A stretch of DNA of 6,160 bases from Alphaproteobacteria bacterium (GTDB lineage: Bacteria; Pseudomonadota; Alphaproteobacteria; CAAGCB01; CAG-977): NCBI GenBank assembly GCA_021639925.1, contig JAJXEL010000100.1, forward strand, positions 1,921-8,080, in the 5' to 3' direction. Made by a program: the position numbers and the translations under genes. The first letter of the stretch is position 1. Each line of letters starts with the position of its first letter. This document shows, one piece after another, positions 6,014-6,160 of this stretch. Below the pieces are notes generated by a model. The model was given only the letters and a program-made list of their open reading frames with translations, had not been told where the DNA came from and did no database searches.

Positions 6014-6160
6014 ATACGTTTTATCCGAACGGTACAAAATCTTGTATGCCGCAAAACATCTGTAAAAAACGCCGGGGAAACGTTATTTTTATAAAACTTA
6101 ATACCGCCATATAAATCAATGTTTTTTTACTGTTTTCTCTTTTTACGCGCAGGATCAAAT

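Noticed and set aside
6033..6046. Short inverted repeat TACAA-N4-TTGTA after the trxB terminator
   Set aside because: Five-base arms in AT-rich DNA are expected by chance, and there is no T-tract or adjacent gene start to give it a role.
6021..6158. Open frame of 45 codons on the - strand entering from the right edge, a possible end of a convergent gene
   Set aside because: The region is AT-rich compared with the real genes, the translation resembles nothing, and no terminator follows on that strand. It cannot be excluded without the sequence to the right.

Overview
The window looks like chromosomal DNA, roughly 50% G+C by eye, from an anaerobic, fermentative Gram-negative bacterium. The evidence is a trimeric-type [FeFe] hydrogenase, two lipoproteins with classical lipoboxes, and a thioredoxin reductase whose sequence reads as alphaproteobacterial from memory. 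An uncultured gut alphaproteobacterium would fit, but that assignment is inference and was not tested by any search. All supported genes lie on the + strand.

Positions 1-2710 hold the end of a hydrogenase operon. It has the C-terminal part of a NuoF-like diaphorase subunit (HndC/HydB), whose 5' end lies outside the window. After 17 bases comes a complete [FeFe] hydrogenase catalytic subunit (HndD/HydA) with every expected iron-sulfur and H-cluster ligand. A perfect hairpin plus T-tract ends the unit. Together these subunits exchange electrons between NAD(P)H (and probably ferredoxin) and protons. HndD carries a cysteine-free C-terminal extension of about 90 residues that the standard catalytic core does not account for.

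Positions 2711-4964 hold three genes. The first is a small lipoprotein whose body matches the DUF1893 family (cytidine-deaminase-like fold), which I know mainly as a cytosolic protein. Twelve bases downstream is a cytosolic protein with an HEARH zinc-peptidase motif. The third is a lipoprotein of unknown function with an unusually long stretch before its signal hydrophobic core; it has its own near-consensus sigma-70-type promoter and an intrinsic terminator.

Positions 4965-6013 hold thioredoxin reductase (trxB) as a single-gene unit between two terminators, with a small inverted repeat upstream. The last 147 bases are AT-rich and contain no gene I can support.

The most interesting points are the exported DUF1893 protein paired with a putative metallopeptidase, and the HndD C-terminal extension. 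I see no mobile element, CRISPR array, tRNA or rRNA.
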